A stretch of DNA of 64,000 bases from contig NZ_CP021978.1 in assembly GCF_004803895.1 (NCBI RefSeq), forward strand, positions 6,138,001-6,202,000, in the 5' to 3' direction. The translations under genes and the position numbers were made by a program. Source of the DNA: Streptomyces hawaiiensis (lineage in GTDB: Bacteria; Actinomycetota; Actinomycetes; Streptomycetales; Streptomycetaceae). Shown piece after piece: positions 1-8,189 of the stretch. Below the pieces are notes generated by a model, which was given only the letters and a program-made list of their open reading frames with translations, was not told the DNA's origin and did no database searches. The number at the start of each line of letters is the position of its first letter. Position 1 is the first letter of the stretch.

Positions 1-1294
1 CTTTCAGAGCCATGTGCAGCAGCAGGCGGTCCTCGCCGTCGTCCAGGTCGAGGCCGGTGAGCTTCTCGATCCGGGACAGGCGGTAGTACAGGGTCTGGCG
101 GTGGATGCCCAGCTCGGCGGCGGCCCGGGCGGCCTGGCCCGCGCAGTCGAGGTAGACCTCGGCGGTACGGGCCAGGTCGTGGTGGACCGGGGCGAGCAGC
201 GTGCGGGCGACGGGGTCGTGGGCGACTTCCGGGGGCAGGGCCGTGAGCAGCCGGAACGGCCCGATCGACGCCCACTGCGCGACCGGCCCGAACCGCGCCT
301 CGGCCAGCGCCGCCCGGGCGGCCGCCGACGCCTCCCACCAGGCGGTCGCCAGGCCGGCGAGGCCGGAGCGGGGGGTGGCGATACCGGCGGCGGGGCTCCC
401 GGCTGCGCCCGAGGCGCCGTCCGTGCCGGCGGTGGTGGCTCCGCTCGAACCGCTGCCGCCCGACCCCTGCGCAGTCGCGCTCGCCGGTCCGCTCCCCCCA
501 CGCGCCCGCTCCAGCAACCGCCCCGCCGCCGTCGTCGCCGGTGTCAGGACGTCCGGGGAGCGCAGGCGGATCAGGACCGCCAGGCACTGGGCCGTCGCCC
601 CCCACGGCAGGGTGCACAGGGCCGTCGCGCCCGGGACCGCGCGGACCGACGGGGCGTCGTCGGGGTCGGCCGAGGGCCAGGGGGCGACGCACATCAGGGC
701 ATGGAGGCCGTCGGCGCGGGGGCCGAGAGCGGTGCGGAGCTCGGCGATGGCCATGTCGCCCTGCCAGCCGCGCTCGGCGGTGAGGACCGCCCTCAATTCG
801 CGGCTGAGGTCGGCGCCGTGCTGGGCCTCGTCCGCGAGCAGGGCACCGATGCGGGCCGTGACCTGCATGGCCGCGGCGAGCTGGGGTTCGCTCGGGCCGG
901 GATCGTCGTCCAGGAGCCAGACGTAGCCGTGCACCACGCCCCGGTGCCGGACGGGGAGGCAGATCCGGCCCCGGTAGACCCCGGCCTCCGGTGTCGGGGG
1001 GATACGGACCGGGCCCGCCGCCCGGGTGATGCCGAAGCCCTCGAACCACGCCCGGACCGCCGCCGTCGAGCGGCGGGTGAGGATCGAGCGGGTGCGCACG
1101 GGGTCCAGGGCCGACGGATCGAGGTCGCCCTCACTGTCGTACGCCCCGAAGGCGATCAGCTCGAAGTCCCGGTTCTCCAAGGTCGCGGGCGCGCCGAGCA
1201 GCTCCGAGATCTCGTCGACCAGCTCCTCGTAGTCGCCCCTGTGTTCCGACGTCACCCGGGCATTGTCGCGCACTTCCCGGAGCCCTTCATACAT
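1..1294 (-). CDS. PucR-family transcriptional regulator (C-terminus runs off the window)
   Basis: The minus strand is open from an ATG at 1294 to the left edge, so the stop codon is outside the window and at least 431 residues are present. The last visible residues form the PucR-type helix-turn-helix (HTH_30), including the motif HRQTLYYRLSRIEKLTGL and then LDDGEDRLLLHMAL. The N-terminal part (MYEGLREVRDNARV, later GYVWLLDDD) resembles the GAF-like sensory region of this family. It diverges from the proline dehydrogenase gene across about 150 bp. PucR-like proteins often activate proline catabolism in actinobacteria, so control of the adjacent pair is inferred. A GTG at 1273 is an alternative start. 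The long plus-strand reading frame over this gene is an antisense shadow. Confidence 0.85.
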   Translation of the reverse strand, partial: MYEGLREVRDNARVTSEHRGDYEELVDEISELLGAPATLENRDFELIAFGAYDSEGDLDPSALDPVRTRSILTRRSTAAVRAWFEGFGITRAAGPVRIPPTPEAGVYRGRICLPVRHRGVVHGYVWLLDDDPGPSEPQLAAAMQVTARIGALLADEAQHGADLSRELRAVLTAERGWQGDMAIAELRTALGPRADGLHALMCVAPWPSADPDDAPSVRAVPGATALCTLPWGATAQCLAVLIRLRSPDVLTPATTAAGRLLERARGGSGPASATAQGSGGSGSSGATTAGTDGASGAAGSPAAGIATPRSGLAGLATAWWEASAAARAALAEARFGPVAQWASIGPFRLLTALPPEVAHDPVARTLLAPVHHDLARTAEVYLDCAGQAARAAAELGIHRQTLYYRLSRIEKLTGLDLDDGEDRLLLHMALK

Positions 1295-1446
1295 CTGTCT
1301 GAGATCTGCGGCACGGATGCGTGACAGCTGTCGATGGCAGACGATCGGGAGGATCCTTAGGTTTCACGGTGGTTCTCCGTGCCGTACCCGACGCGTCAGA
1401 CGCGCGGGGTCCGGCCTTCACGTTGCTTGTGCTCTGGAGGTGCCCC

Positions 1447-2427
1447 GTGCTGGGTCCCGTGATTCTCGCCGCGTCGCGCAGCGACCGGATGCGACGCCTG
1501 GTCTCGGCGGCCCCGGTGACCAAGCAGGTCGTCGACCGCTTCATCCCGGGCGAGGACGTCGACGACATCGTCCCCGTCGTCCGGGACCTCGCGGACGACG
1601 GCCTCGAGCTGACGATGGACGTCGTCGGCGAGGACATCACCAACCCCACGCAGGCCGCCGCCGCCCGGGACGCCTACCTGGAGCTCGTCGACCGCCTCAA
1701 GCCGCTGGAGCTCGGCACCCGCGCCGAGATGTCGGTCAAGCTGTCGATGTTCGGACAGGCCCTCCCGTCACCCACCACCGCCCTGTTCGAAGGGCCCTGC
1801 GGGCCCACCCGCACATTCCAGGACGGCCACGAGCTGGCCCTGAAGAACGTCCGCCCGGTCGTCGAGGCCGCCGCCGAGATCGGCACCACGGTCACGCTCG
1901 ACGCCGAGGACCACACCACCCTCGACTCGATGTTCGCCATCCACGAGGAACTGCGGAAGGACTTCCCGCAGACCGGCTGCGTCATCCAGGCGTACCTCTT
2001 CCGCACCGAGGCCGACGCCCGCCGACTCGCCGCGAGCGGCAGCCGGGTGCGTCTGGTCAAGGGCGCGTACAAGGAGCCGGCCTCGGTCGCGTACCAGGAC
2101 AAACACGAGATCGACCGGGCCTACGTCCGGGTTCTGAGGACGCTGATGGCGGGGGAGGGGTACCCGATGATCGGGTCCCACGACCCGCGCCTGATCGCGA
2201 TCGGCCAGGAACTCGCCCACCAGGCCGGGCGCAAGCTCGACGAGTACGAGTTCCAGATGCTCTATGGCATCCGCACCGAGGAGCACCGGCGGCTGGCCGC
2301 CGAGGGCCACCGGATGCGCGTGTACACCGCGTACGGCACCGACTGGTACGGCTACTTCATGCGCCGTCTCGCGGAGAAGCCGGCCAACCTGCGCTTCTTC
2401 GCCCGCTCGATGCTCACCAAGGGCTGA
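1447..2427 (+). CDS. Proline dehydrogenase (FAD-dependent)
   Basis: Oxidises L-proline to delta-1-pyrroline-5-carboxylate, passing electrons to FAD and the respiratory chain; first step of proline catabolism. The protein has 326 residues, typical of the monofunctional actinobacterial form rather than the fused PutA. The C-terminal active-site helix is recognisable as YGYFMRRLAEKPANLRFF, with the paired arginines that bind the substrate carboxylate. The GTG start at 1447 is chosen because GGAGGT lies at 1437-1442; the upstream in-frame extension lacks a ribosome site. It is followed after 54 bp by P5C dehydrogenase, the next enzyme, and is divergent from a PucR regulator that probably controls both. 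Confidence 0.93.
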   Translation: MLGPVILAASRSDRMRRLVSAAPVTKQVVDRFIPGEDVDDIVPVVRDLADDGLELTMDVVGEDITNPTQAAAARDAYLELVDRLKPLELGTRAEMSVKLSMFGQALPSPTTALFEGPCGPTRTFQDGHELALKNVRPVVEAAAEIGTTVTLDAEDHTTLDSMFAIHEELRKDFPQTGCVIQAYLFRTEADARRLAASGSRVRLVKGAYKEPASVAYQDKHEIDRAYVRVLRTLMAGEGYPMIGSHDPRLIAIGQELAHQAGRKLDEYEFQMLYGIRTEEHRRLAAEGHRMRVYTAYGTDWYGYFMRRLAEKPANLRFFARSMLTKG

Positions 2428-2481
2428 CAGCCCTTCAAGGGCTGAGACCGAAACACCGCTCAGTAAGGAGTTACGGAAACC

Positions 2482-4122
2482 ATGGACGCTGTGACCCAGG
2501 TCCCCACCCCCGTCAACGAGCCGGTGCAGGGCTACGCCCCCGGCTCGCCCGAGCGGGCCCGGCTGGAGGCCCGGCTGAAGGAGCTGGCCGACAACCCCGT
2601 CGACCTGCCCTGCACCATCGGCGGCGAGAAGCGGATGGGCGGCGGCGAGGCCTTCCAGGTCGTCCAGCCGCACAACCACCAGGCCGTGCTCGGCACGTAC
2701 CGCAACGCCACGCAGGCGGACGCCCAGGACGCGATCGACGCGGCCCTGGCCGCCGCGCCCGCCTGGCGCGCCCTGTCCTTCGACGACCGCGCGGCGATCA
2801 TCCTGCGTGCCGCCGAGCTGCTGTCCGGCCCGTGGCGCGAGACGCTCGCCGCCTCGACCATGCTCGGCCAGTCCAAGACCGCCCAGCAGGCCGAGATCGA
2901 CACGCCCTGCGAGCTGATCGACTTCTGGCGCTTCAACGTCTCCTACGCCCGCAACCTGCTGGCCGAGCAGCCGCCGGCCAACGCCCCGGGCGTGTGGAAC
3001 CGTCTGGACCACCGCCCGCTGGAGGGCTTCGTCTACGCGGTCACGCCCTTCAACTTCACCGCCATCGCGGGCAACCTGCCGACGGCCCCGGCCCTGATGG
3101 GCAACGTCGTCGTCTGGAAGCCGTCCCCGACGCAGACCCACGCCGCCGTGCTGCTCATGCAGCTGCTGGAGGAGGCCGGTCTGCCCAAGGGCGTCATCAA
3201 CCTCGTCACCGGCGACGGCATCGAGGTCTCCAAGGTCGCCCTGGAGCACCGCGACCTCGCCGGCATCCACTTCACCGGCTCGACCCCGACCTTCCAGTAC
3301 CTGTGGAAGACGGTCGGCGCGAACATCGAGAAGTACCGCACCTACCCCCGGCTGGTCGGCGAGACCGGCGGCAAGGACTTCCTCGTCGCCCACCCGTCGG
3401 CCGACCCGGCCATCCTGAAGACCGCCCTGACCCGCGGTGCCTTCGAGTACCAGGGCCAGAAGTGCAGCGCCACGTCCCGCGCGTACGTCCCCGCCTCGAT
3501 CTGGAACTCCGGCTTCAAGGAGGAGTTCGCCGCCGAGGTCGACGGCATCAAGATGGGTGACGTCACCGACCTGTCGAACTTCATCGGCGCCGTCATCGAC
3601 GAGCGTGCCTTCGCCAAGAACAAGGCCGCCATCGACCGCGCCAAGAACGACGCCTCCTGCACGATCGTCGCGGGCGGCACCTACGACGACTCCGAGGGGT
3701 ACTTCGTCCGCCCGACGGTCATCGAGTGCACGGACCCGGAGAACGAGGTCTTCCGCACCGAGTACTTCGGCCCGATCCTCGCCGTGCACGTGTACGACGA
3801 CAGCTCGGCCGGCAGTTACGACGAGATGCTGACCCAGATGGAGTCCGTCTCCGACTACGCCCTGACCGGCGCGGTCATCGCGAACGACCGCGCGGCGGCG
3901 GCCTACACCATGGACAAGCTGCGCTACGCGGCCGGCAACTTCTACATCAACGACAAGTCGACCGGTGCCGTCGTCGGCCAGCAGCCCTTCGGCGGCGGCC
4001 GCGCCTCCGGCACCAACGACAAGGCCGGCGCCCCGCAGAACCTGATGCGCTGGACCCTGACCCGCGCCATCAAGGAGACGCTGGTCCCGCCGACGGACTA
4101 CCCGTACCCGCACATGGGCTGA
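2482..4122 (+). CDS. pruA: 1-pyrroline-5-carboxylate dehydrogenase
   Basis: Converts P5C / glutamate semialdehyde to L-glutamate with NAD+, completing proline degradation started by the upstream gene. The 546-residue protein is a full aldehyde dehydrogenase of the P5CDH type 1 group: the catalytic general base is Glu294 in VGETGGKDF and the nucleophile is Cys328 in GQKCSATSR; NAD-binding segments such as FTGSTPTFQYL are also present. The ATG at 2482 follows a TAAGGAG ribosome site at 2464-2470. It ends just before a strong hairpin terminator, so the pair forms a two-gene operon. Actinobacterial names vary (pruA, rocA). Confidence 0.95.
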   Translation: MDAVTQVPTPVNEPVQGYAPGSPERARLEARLKELADNPVDLPCTIGGEKRMGGGEAFQVVQPHNHQAVLGTYRNATQADAQDAIDAALAAAPAWRALSFDDRAAIILRAAELLSGPWRETLAASTMLGQSKTAQQAEIDTPCELIDFWRFNVSYARNLLAEQPPANAPGVWNRLDHRPLEGFVYAVTPFNFTAIAGNLPTAPALMGNVVVWKPSPTQTHAAVLLMQLLEEAGLPKGVINLVTGDGIEVSKVALEHRDLAGIHFTGSTPTFQYLWKTVGANIEKYRTYPRLVGETGGKDFLVAHPSADPAILKTALTRGAFEYQGQKCSATSRAYVPASIWNSGFKEEFAAEVDGIKMGDVTDLSNFIGAVIDERAFAKNKAAIDRAKNDASCTIVAGGTYDDSEGYFVRPTVIECTDPENEVFRTEYFGPILAVHVYDDSSAGSYDEMLTQMESVSDYALTGAVIANDRAAAAYTMDKLRYAAGNFYINDKSTGAVVGQQPFGGGRASGTNDKAGAPQNLMRWTLTRAIKETLVPPTDYPYPHMG

Positions 4123-4134
4123 CACCCAGCCACA

Positions 4135-4171
4135 CCGACGGGCCAGGTGACGAAATCACCTGGCCCGTCGG
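4135..4171 (+). terminator. Hairpin terminator after P5C dehydrogenase
   Basis: A perfect 16-bp inverted repeat (5' arm 4135-4150, 3' arm 4156-4171) with a CGAAA loop lies 13 bp after the stop codon. There is no T-tract, as is common in Streptomyces. Confidence 0.8.
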
Positions 4172-4195
4172 CATGCCCGGGGGAAGACTGGCACG

Positions 4196-4738
4196 ATGAC
4201 CACCCGCGTGCGCACCGCCCACACCGCCGACCTCACCCCCGCCGAACTCGACGCCGTGCGCGGCCTCCTGGACGCCGCGTTCGACGGCGACTTCGGCGAC
4301 GACGACTGGGACCACGGCCTCGGCGGCATGCACGCCCTCGTCCACGACGACTCGGGGCTCGCCGCGCACGGCGCGGTCGTGATGCGCCGGGTGCGGCACC
4401 GCGGTACGTGGCTGCGCACCGGGTACGTCGAGAACGTCGCCGTCCGTGCCGACGCGCGCCGCACCGGCCTCGGCGGGCTGGTCATGGCGGAACTGGAACG
4501 CGTCGTCGACCGCGCCTACGACCTCGGCGCCCTGTCCGCCAGCGACGACGGGGCCCGGCTCTACACCTCCCGCGGCTGGGAGCCGTGGACCGGTCAGGTG
4601 CATGCCCTCAGCCCGCGGGACGGCATCGTCCGCCTGCCGGACGAGGAGGGCGGCACCTACGTCCGTGCCGCCCTGGCCGGCTCCCTCGACCCCGGGCAGG
4701 AACTGCTCTTCGACTGGCGCGACGGCGACGTCCTCTAA
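4196..4738 (+). CDS. GNAT acetyltransferase, aminoglycoside 2'-N-acetyltransferase AAC(2')-I family
   Basis: A 180-residue GNAT enzyme whose whole length resembles the AAC(2')-I family known from mycobacteria and Providencia. Shared stretches, from memory of AAC(2')-Ic, are AHTADL, FDGDF then DWDH, GGMHALV, GYVENVAVRAD, YDLGALSASD, RLYTSRGWEPW and a C-terminal DWRDGDV. The acetyl-CoA pyrophosphate loop is RRTGLGG. Family members acetylate the 2'-amino group of aminoglycosides and may have another housekeeping substrate. The gene stands alone, starting 25 bp after the terminator of the proline operon with a GGGGGAAG ribosome site. Resistance activity is inferred from family resemblance only. 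The plus-1 frame alternatives lack family motifs. Confidence 0.85.
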   Translation: MTTRVRTAHTADLTPAELDAVRGLLDAAFDGDFGDDDWDHGLGGMHALVHDDSGLAAHGAVVMRRVRHRGTWLRTGYVENVAVRADARRTGLGGLVMAELERVVDRAYDLGALSASDDGARLYTSRGWEPWTGQVHALSPRDGIVRLPDEEGGTYVRAALAGSLDPGQELLFDWRDGDVL

Positions 4739-4990
4739 GAGATCACCGCAGGTCACAGCAGTGTGACCCAATCCACCGTCTCAGATAGTAGGAAGTCCGA
4801 GTAATTGTGGAGACAGACGCTCCGCGCTCCCTTAGCTTTGTAGGAGCCGAACGTCTCGCTCGACCAAGCGAATGGCGGACGTGAGCCGGGCCCCGTGCAG
4901 GCAACCCCTGCGGCACCGCTGCTCTCCGCCCCTTCCGGCGTCTCGTAACCCTCCCTGTGCACTCCGTGCTGTCGAAGGAGTCGATTTCCC
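4739..4990. other. Non-coding stretch before the 43-residue ORF
   Basis: About 250 bp, noticeably less GC-rich than the genes on either side. I see no gene in it, and no convincing promoter hexamers beyond the ribosome site of the next ORF. Confidence 0.4.
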
Positions 4991-5122
4991 ATGGCCGAGA
5001 CGACCGTCCGCCGCCGAGTCCGTCACGTTTCCCGTACGACCGAATCCGACCGCAAGAACGCCGCCGCAGCGCTCCAGCGCGCCCTCGACCGCAGGGACAA
5101 CGGCGGATCCAGCGGCCACTGA
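4991..5122 (+). CDS. 43-residue basic small protein, function unknown
   Basis: ATG at 4991 with a strong GAAGGAG ribosome site at 4974-4980 opens a 43-residue frame ending TGA at 5122. The product is basic and polar (MAETTVRRRVRHVSRT, then an Ala/Gln/Arg helix and a Gly/Ser tail), with no membrane segment or signal peptide. It is convergent with the phosphoesterase gene at 5169. I do not recognise a family. Support comes from the good ribosome site, the G/C bias in the third codon position and the low-GC upstream region that could hold its promoter. Confidence 0.55.
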   Translation: MAETTVRRRVRHVSRTTESDRKNAAAALQRALDRRDNGGSSGH

Positions 5123-5168
5123 GCCGCATCAGGACGGGAGCCGCCCGACGAGGCGCGGTGCGGGGCCT

Positions 5169-6749
5169 TCACGCCCCGCGCCGCACCTCGAAATGGTCGA
5201 TCCGCGCACCGCTCGACGTCAGCGCCGACACCTTCAGTCCCGGCCTGGCGCCGCTCTCCGCCTCCACCGAGAGGAACGAGAAGCCGCGGTAGCGCACCCG
5301 CGACCACTGTGCCGACTCCGCCTTGGTCTCCCGTGACGTGGTCCACCGGAACGTGGCGACCGGCTCGTGGTCGGCGGCGTTCCCCTCGTAGCTCTCCTTC
5401 ACGCCGTCGGGGAAGCCGTACAGCTCCTTGCCGCCGCCGCCCGCGGTGACGTACACGATCCCGTCCCGCCGCGGATCCGTCGTGCCGCCGACCGGCACCG
5501 GCCTGCCCACCTCGCCGCCCCGGATGGCATCCGTCCGCTCGTAGACGTGGTTGTGCCCGTTGATCACCAGGTCCACCTCGTGCCGGGCGAACAACGGCAG
5601 CCACTCGGCGCGCACCCCGCCGTCGGAGGCGTGCGTGGACGTCGAGTACGCGCAGTGGTGGAAGAACACGACGATGAAGTCGACGTCCTTCGAACTCCTC
5701 AACTCGCCGAGCTTCCTGTCCAGCCACCGCGTCTGCCTCCCCTCCGTGTAGCCGAAGTTGGCGGGGATCTCGTACGACACGTCGTTCGCGTCCAGCGCGA
5801 TAACGCCGACGTTGCCGTACGTGAAGGCGTACACGCCCGGTGCCGTACGCGCGTCGAAGCCGCTGTCCGGCAGGGAGAACCGGGCGAGTTGGCCGCCGTA
5901 GCCGTCGGGTGAGTACCAGGCCTCCATGTCGTGGTTGCCGGTCGTCACCATCCACGGCACCGACCTGGCCACCGGCTCGGTCTGCTTGAGGAACCGGTCC
6001 CACTGGCTCGCGTCGAAGACGTCCGACTCCTTGCCCTTGCCGGTGGGGTCGGCGTAGCAGATGTCGCCGGCGTGCAGATGGAACGCGGGCTCGCGGCGCA
6101 GAAGCGTTCGGTCGTTCAGGGCCGCCTCCTCGCCGACGCCCTGGTCGCCGAACGCGGTGAACACGAACCGCTCCGGCGGGCTCGCGGGTGCCGTGCGGAA
6201 CGACGTGACGGTCGAGCGGTGCCGCGGGGAGGCCGGGTCGAAGCCCTCGTGGCCGACGCCGTAGTAGTACGTCGTGTCCGGGCGCAGACCGTCCAGCGCG
6301 GCGTGCGGGTAGTACTGCTCGACCGCCGCCCGTACGCCCTTCAGCTCGGGGGTGTGCAGGGCGCGCAGCTCCGCATCGACCTTGCGGCCGAGGTCGTCGG
6401 GGCGCAGACCCACCCGGACGTAGGGCCCCCGTACCGCGAGCGGCACCTGCCAGGAGATCCGCATCTGCGTCTTCGGGTCGGCGCCGAAGGCGAGATGGCG
6501 GCCGAAGGGCGTGATGAGGGAACCGGGCGCCTTCGACGTGCTGGGCGACGGGCTCCCGGACGCCGTGGCGCCGCCCTGCCCGGAACGGGAGCCGGAACCG
6601 GAGCAGCCGGTCAGCAGTCCGCTCGCCACCGCGCCCGCGGTCACCAGGGTGCGCCGCCGCGACAGTCGCGTCCGCAGGTACTCGTGCTGCTCCGCCATGC
6701 TCATGCGGCCGGCGAGCTCGGGCGGGATGCCGAAGTGGGGGATCTCCAT
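5169..6749 (-). CDS. Secreted purple acid phosphatase-like metallophosphoesterase (Tat lipoprotein)
   Basis: A 526-residue exported phosphoesterase. The N-terminus has a twin-arginine motif (SRRRTLV) followed by a hydrophobic stretch and a lipobox LLTGC, so a Tat-exported lipoprotein is likely. A fibronectin-like domain precedes the catalytic domain, which carries the dinuclear-metal motifs HAGDICYAD, GNHDMEAW, FFHHCAYS and INGHNHVYERT in the order expected of purple acid phosphatases. The ATG at 6749 gives the proper signal peptide; longer in-frame starts do not. It diverges from leuB. The physiological phosphate ester is not predictable. The stop codon is embedded in a GC-rich inverted repeat that may terminate both converging transcripts. 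Confidence 0.88.
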   Translation of the reverse strand: MEIPHFGIPPELAGRMSMAEQHEYLRTRLSRRRTLVTAGAVASGLLTGCSGSGSRSGQGGATASGSPSPSTSKAPGSLITPFGRHLAFGADPKTQMRISWQVPLAVRGPYVRVGLRPDDLGRKVDAELRALHTPELKGVRAAVEQYYPHAALDGLRPDTTYYYGVGHEGFDPASPRHRSTVTSFRTAPASPPERFVFTAFGDQGVGEEAALNDRTLLRREPAFHLHAGDICYADPTGKGKESDVFDASQWDRFLKQTEPVARSVPWMVTTGNHDMEAWYSPDGYGGQLARFSLPDSGFDARTAPGVYAFTYGNVGVIALDANDVSYEIPANFGYTEGRQTRWLDRKLGELRSSKDVDFIVVFFHHCAYSTSTHASDGGVRAEWLPLFARHEVDLVINGHNHVYERTDAIRGGEVGRPVPVGGTTDPRRDGIVYVTAGGGGKELYGFPDGVKESYEGNAADHEPVATFRWTTSRETKAESAQWSRVRYRGFSFLSVEAESGARPGLKVSALTSSGARIDHFEVRRGA

Positions 6750-6868
6750 GTCCAGTGAACTTCCCAGCGTAGGCCAACGTCCGCACCACGTGCGGGTGAA
6801 CGGCACCGGGCGGACGCGTGCCGTCCCCCGGTCGGGTGCCTCCCACCTGTCCGCATCACGGACACCGA

Positions 6869-6897
6869 GTGTCATCCCATGGGACGGGGAGTAGGGT
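6869..6897 (+). promoter_or_regulatory. Predicted promoter for a leaderless leuB transcript
   Basis: TAGGGT at 6892-6897 ends 6 nt before the leuB ATG, and GTGTCA lies 17 bp further upstream at 6869-6874. No Shine-Dalgarno sequence precedes the ATG, so transcription probably begins at or next to the start codon. Confidence 0.5.
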
Positions 6898-6903
6898 GCC
6901 CGC

Positions 6904-7947
6904 ATGTCTCGCAGCCTCAATCTCGCAGTGATCCCCGGTGACGGCATCGGCCAGGAGGTCGTGGCCGAAGGTCTGAAGGTCCTCTCCGCCGTCCTTCCGC
7001 AGGATGTGAAGCTGGAGACCGAGGAGTACGACTTCGGCGCCCGGCGCTACCACGCCACCGGTGAGACCCTCACCGACGCCGACCTCGACGCCCTGAAGCG
7101 GCACGACGCCATCCTGCTCGGCGCGATCGGCGACCCGAGCGTGCCGTCCGGCGTCCTGGAGCGCGGCTTCCTGCTCAAGCTCCGCTTCGCTTTCGACCAC
7201 CACGTCAACCTGCGCCCGTCGAAGCTCCTGCCGGGTGTCGCCACCCCGCTCGCGGGCGAGCCGCAGATCGACTTCGTCGTGGTCCGCGAGGGCACCGAGG
7301 GCCCGTACACCGGCAACGGCGGCACGATCCGCAAGGGCACCGAGCACGAGGTCGCCACCGAGGTCTCCGTGAACACGGCCTTCGGTGTCGAGCGCGTGGT
7401 CCGCGACGCCTTCGCCCGTGCCCAGGCCCGCCCGCGCAAGAAGCTGGCGCTGATCCACAAGAACAACGTGCTGACCTTCGCGGGTCACCTGTGGACGAAC
7501 ATCTTCAACAAGGTGGCCGAGGAGTTCCCCGAGGTCACCACCGAGTACATGCACGTGGACGCGGCGACGATCTACCTCGTCACGCAGCCCGAGCGCTTCG
7601 ACGTGATCGTCACCGACAACCTCTTCGGCGACATCGTCACCGACCTCGCCGCGGCCGTCTCCGGCGGCATCGGCGTCGCCGCCAGCGGGAACATCAACCC
7701 GGCCGGCGACTTCCCCTCGATGTTCGAGCCCGTGCACGGCTCGGCCCCGGACATCGCCGGCCAGGGCAAGGCCGACCCGACCGCCACCGTGCTGTCCGTC
7801 GCCCTGCTCCTGCGCCACCTCGGCTACGAGGCCGAGGCCGCCCGCATCGACGAGGCGGTCGCCGCCGACCTCGGCGAGCGCGCCGGCAAGCCCGCCCGCT
7901 CCACCTCGGAGATCGGCGACGCGCTCGCCGTACGCGTAGCCGGCTGA
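6904..7947 (+). CDS. leuB: 3-isopropylmalate dehydrogenase
   Basis: Oxidatively decarboxylates 3-isopropylmalate to 2-oxoisocaproate with NAD+, the third step of leucine synthesis. The 347-residue protein starts MSRSLNLAVIPGDGIGQEV and has the family signature DNLFGDIVTDLAAAVSGGIG plus FEPVHGSAPDIAG near the C-terminus. Its length matches the compact actinobacterial type. The leuC and leuD genes are about 44 kb away, so the leucine pathway is dispersed here. It probably has a leaderless transcript and is followed by its own terminator. Confidence 0.95.
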   Translation: MSRSLNLAVIPGDGIGQEVVAEGLKVLSAVLPQDVKLETEEYDFGARRYHATGETLTDADLDALKRHDAILLGAIGDPSVPSGVLERGFLLKLRFAFDHHVNLRPSKLLPGVATPLAGEPQIDFVVVREGTEGPYTGNGGTIRKGTEHEVATEVSVNTAFGVERVVRDAFARAQARPRKKLALIHKNNVLTFAGHLWTNIFNKVAEEFPEVTTEYMHVDAATIYLVTQPERFDVIVTDNLFGDIVTDLAAAVSGGIGVAASGNINPAGDFPSMFEPVHGSAPDIAGQGKADPTATVLSVALLLRHLGYEAEAARIDEAVAADLGERAGKPARSTSEIGDALAVRVAG

Positions 7948-7965
7948 CCCGCCGCTGCTTTCCGC

Positions 7966-7998
7966 AAGCCGCCGGGTCGCATCCGCACCCGGCGGCTT
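7966..7998 (+). terminator. Terminator after leuB
   Basis: A perfect 12-bp inverted repeat (7966-7977 and 7987-7998) around a 9-nt loop begins 18 bp after the leuB stop. Confidence 0.7.
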
Positions 7999-8189
7999 CC
8001 GCATGTTCCCGCCGGGTGCCACCATCGACCACCGGGCCGCATTCACCCCGTTCCTTCCGCCGCCGCCCCCGGGCGATAATCGAACGCGAGGCCGCGGAAT
8101 GAGGGAATGCTCGGACGTCCTAGCACTGGTCACCATCAGAGCAGTACCGAGCGCGGCCCGTCACTACAACCGGTGAAGGACATCAACCC

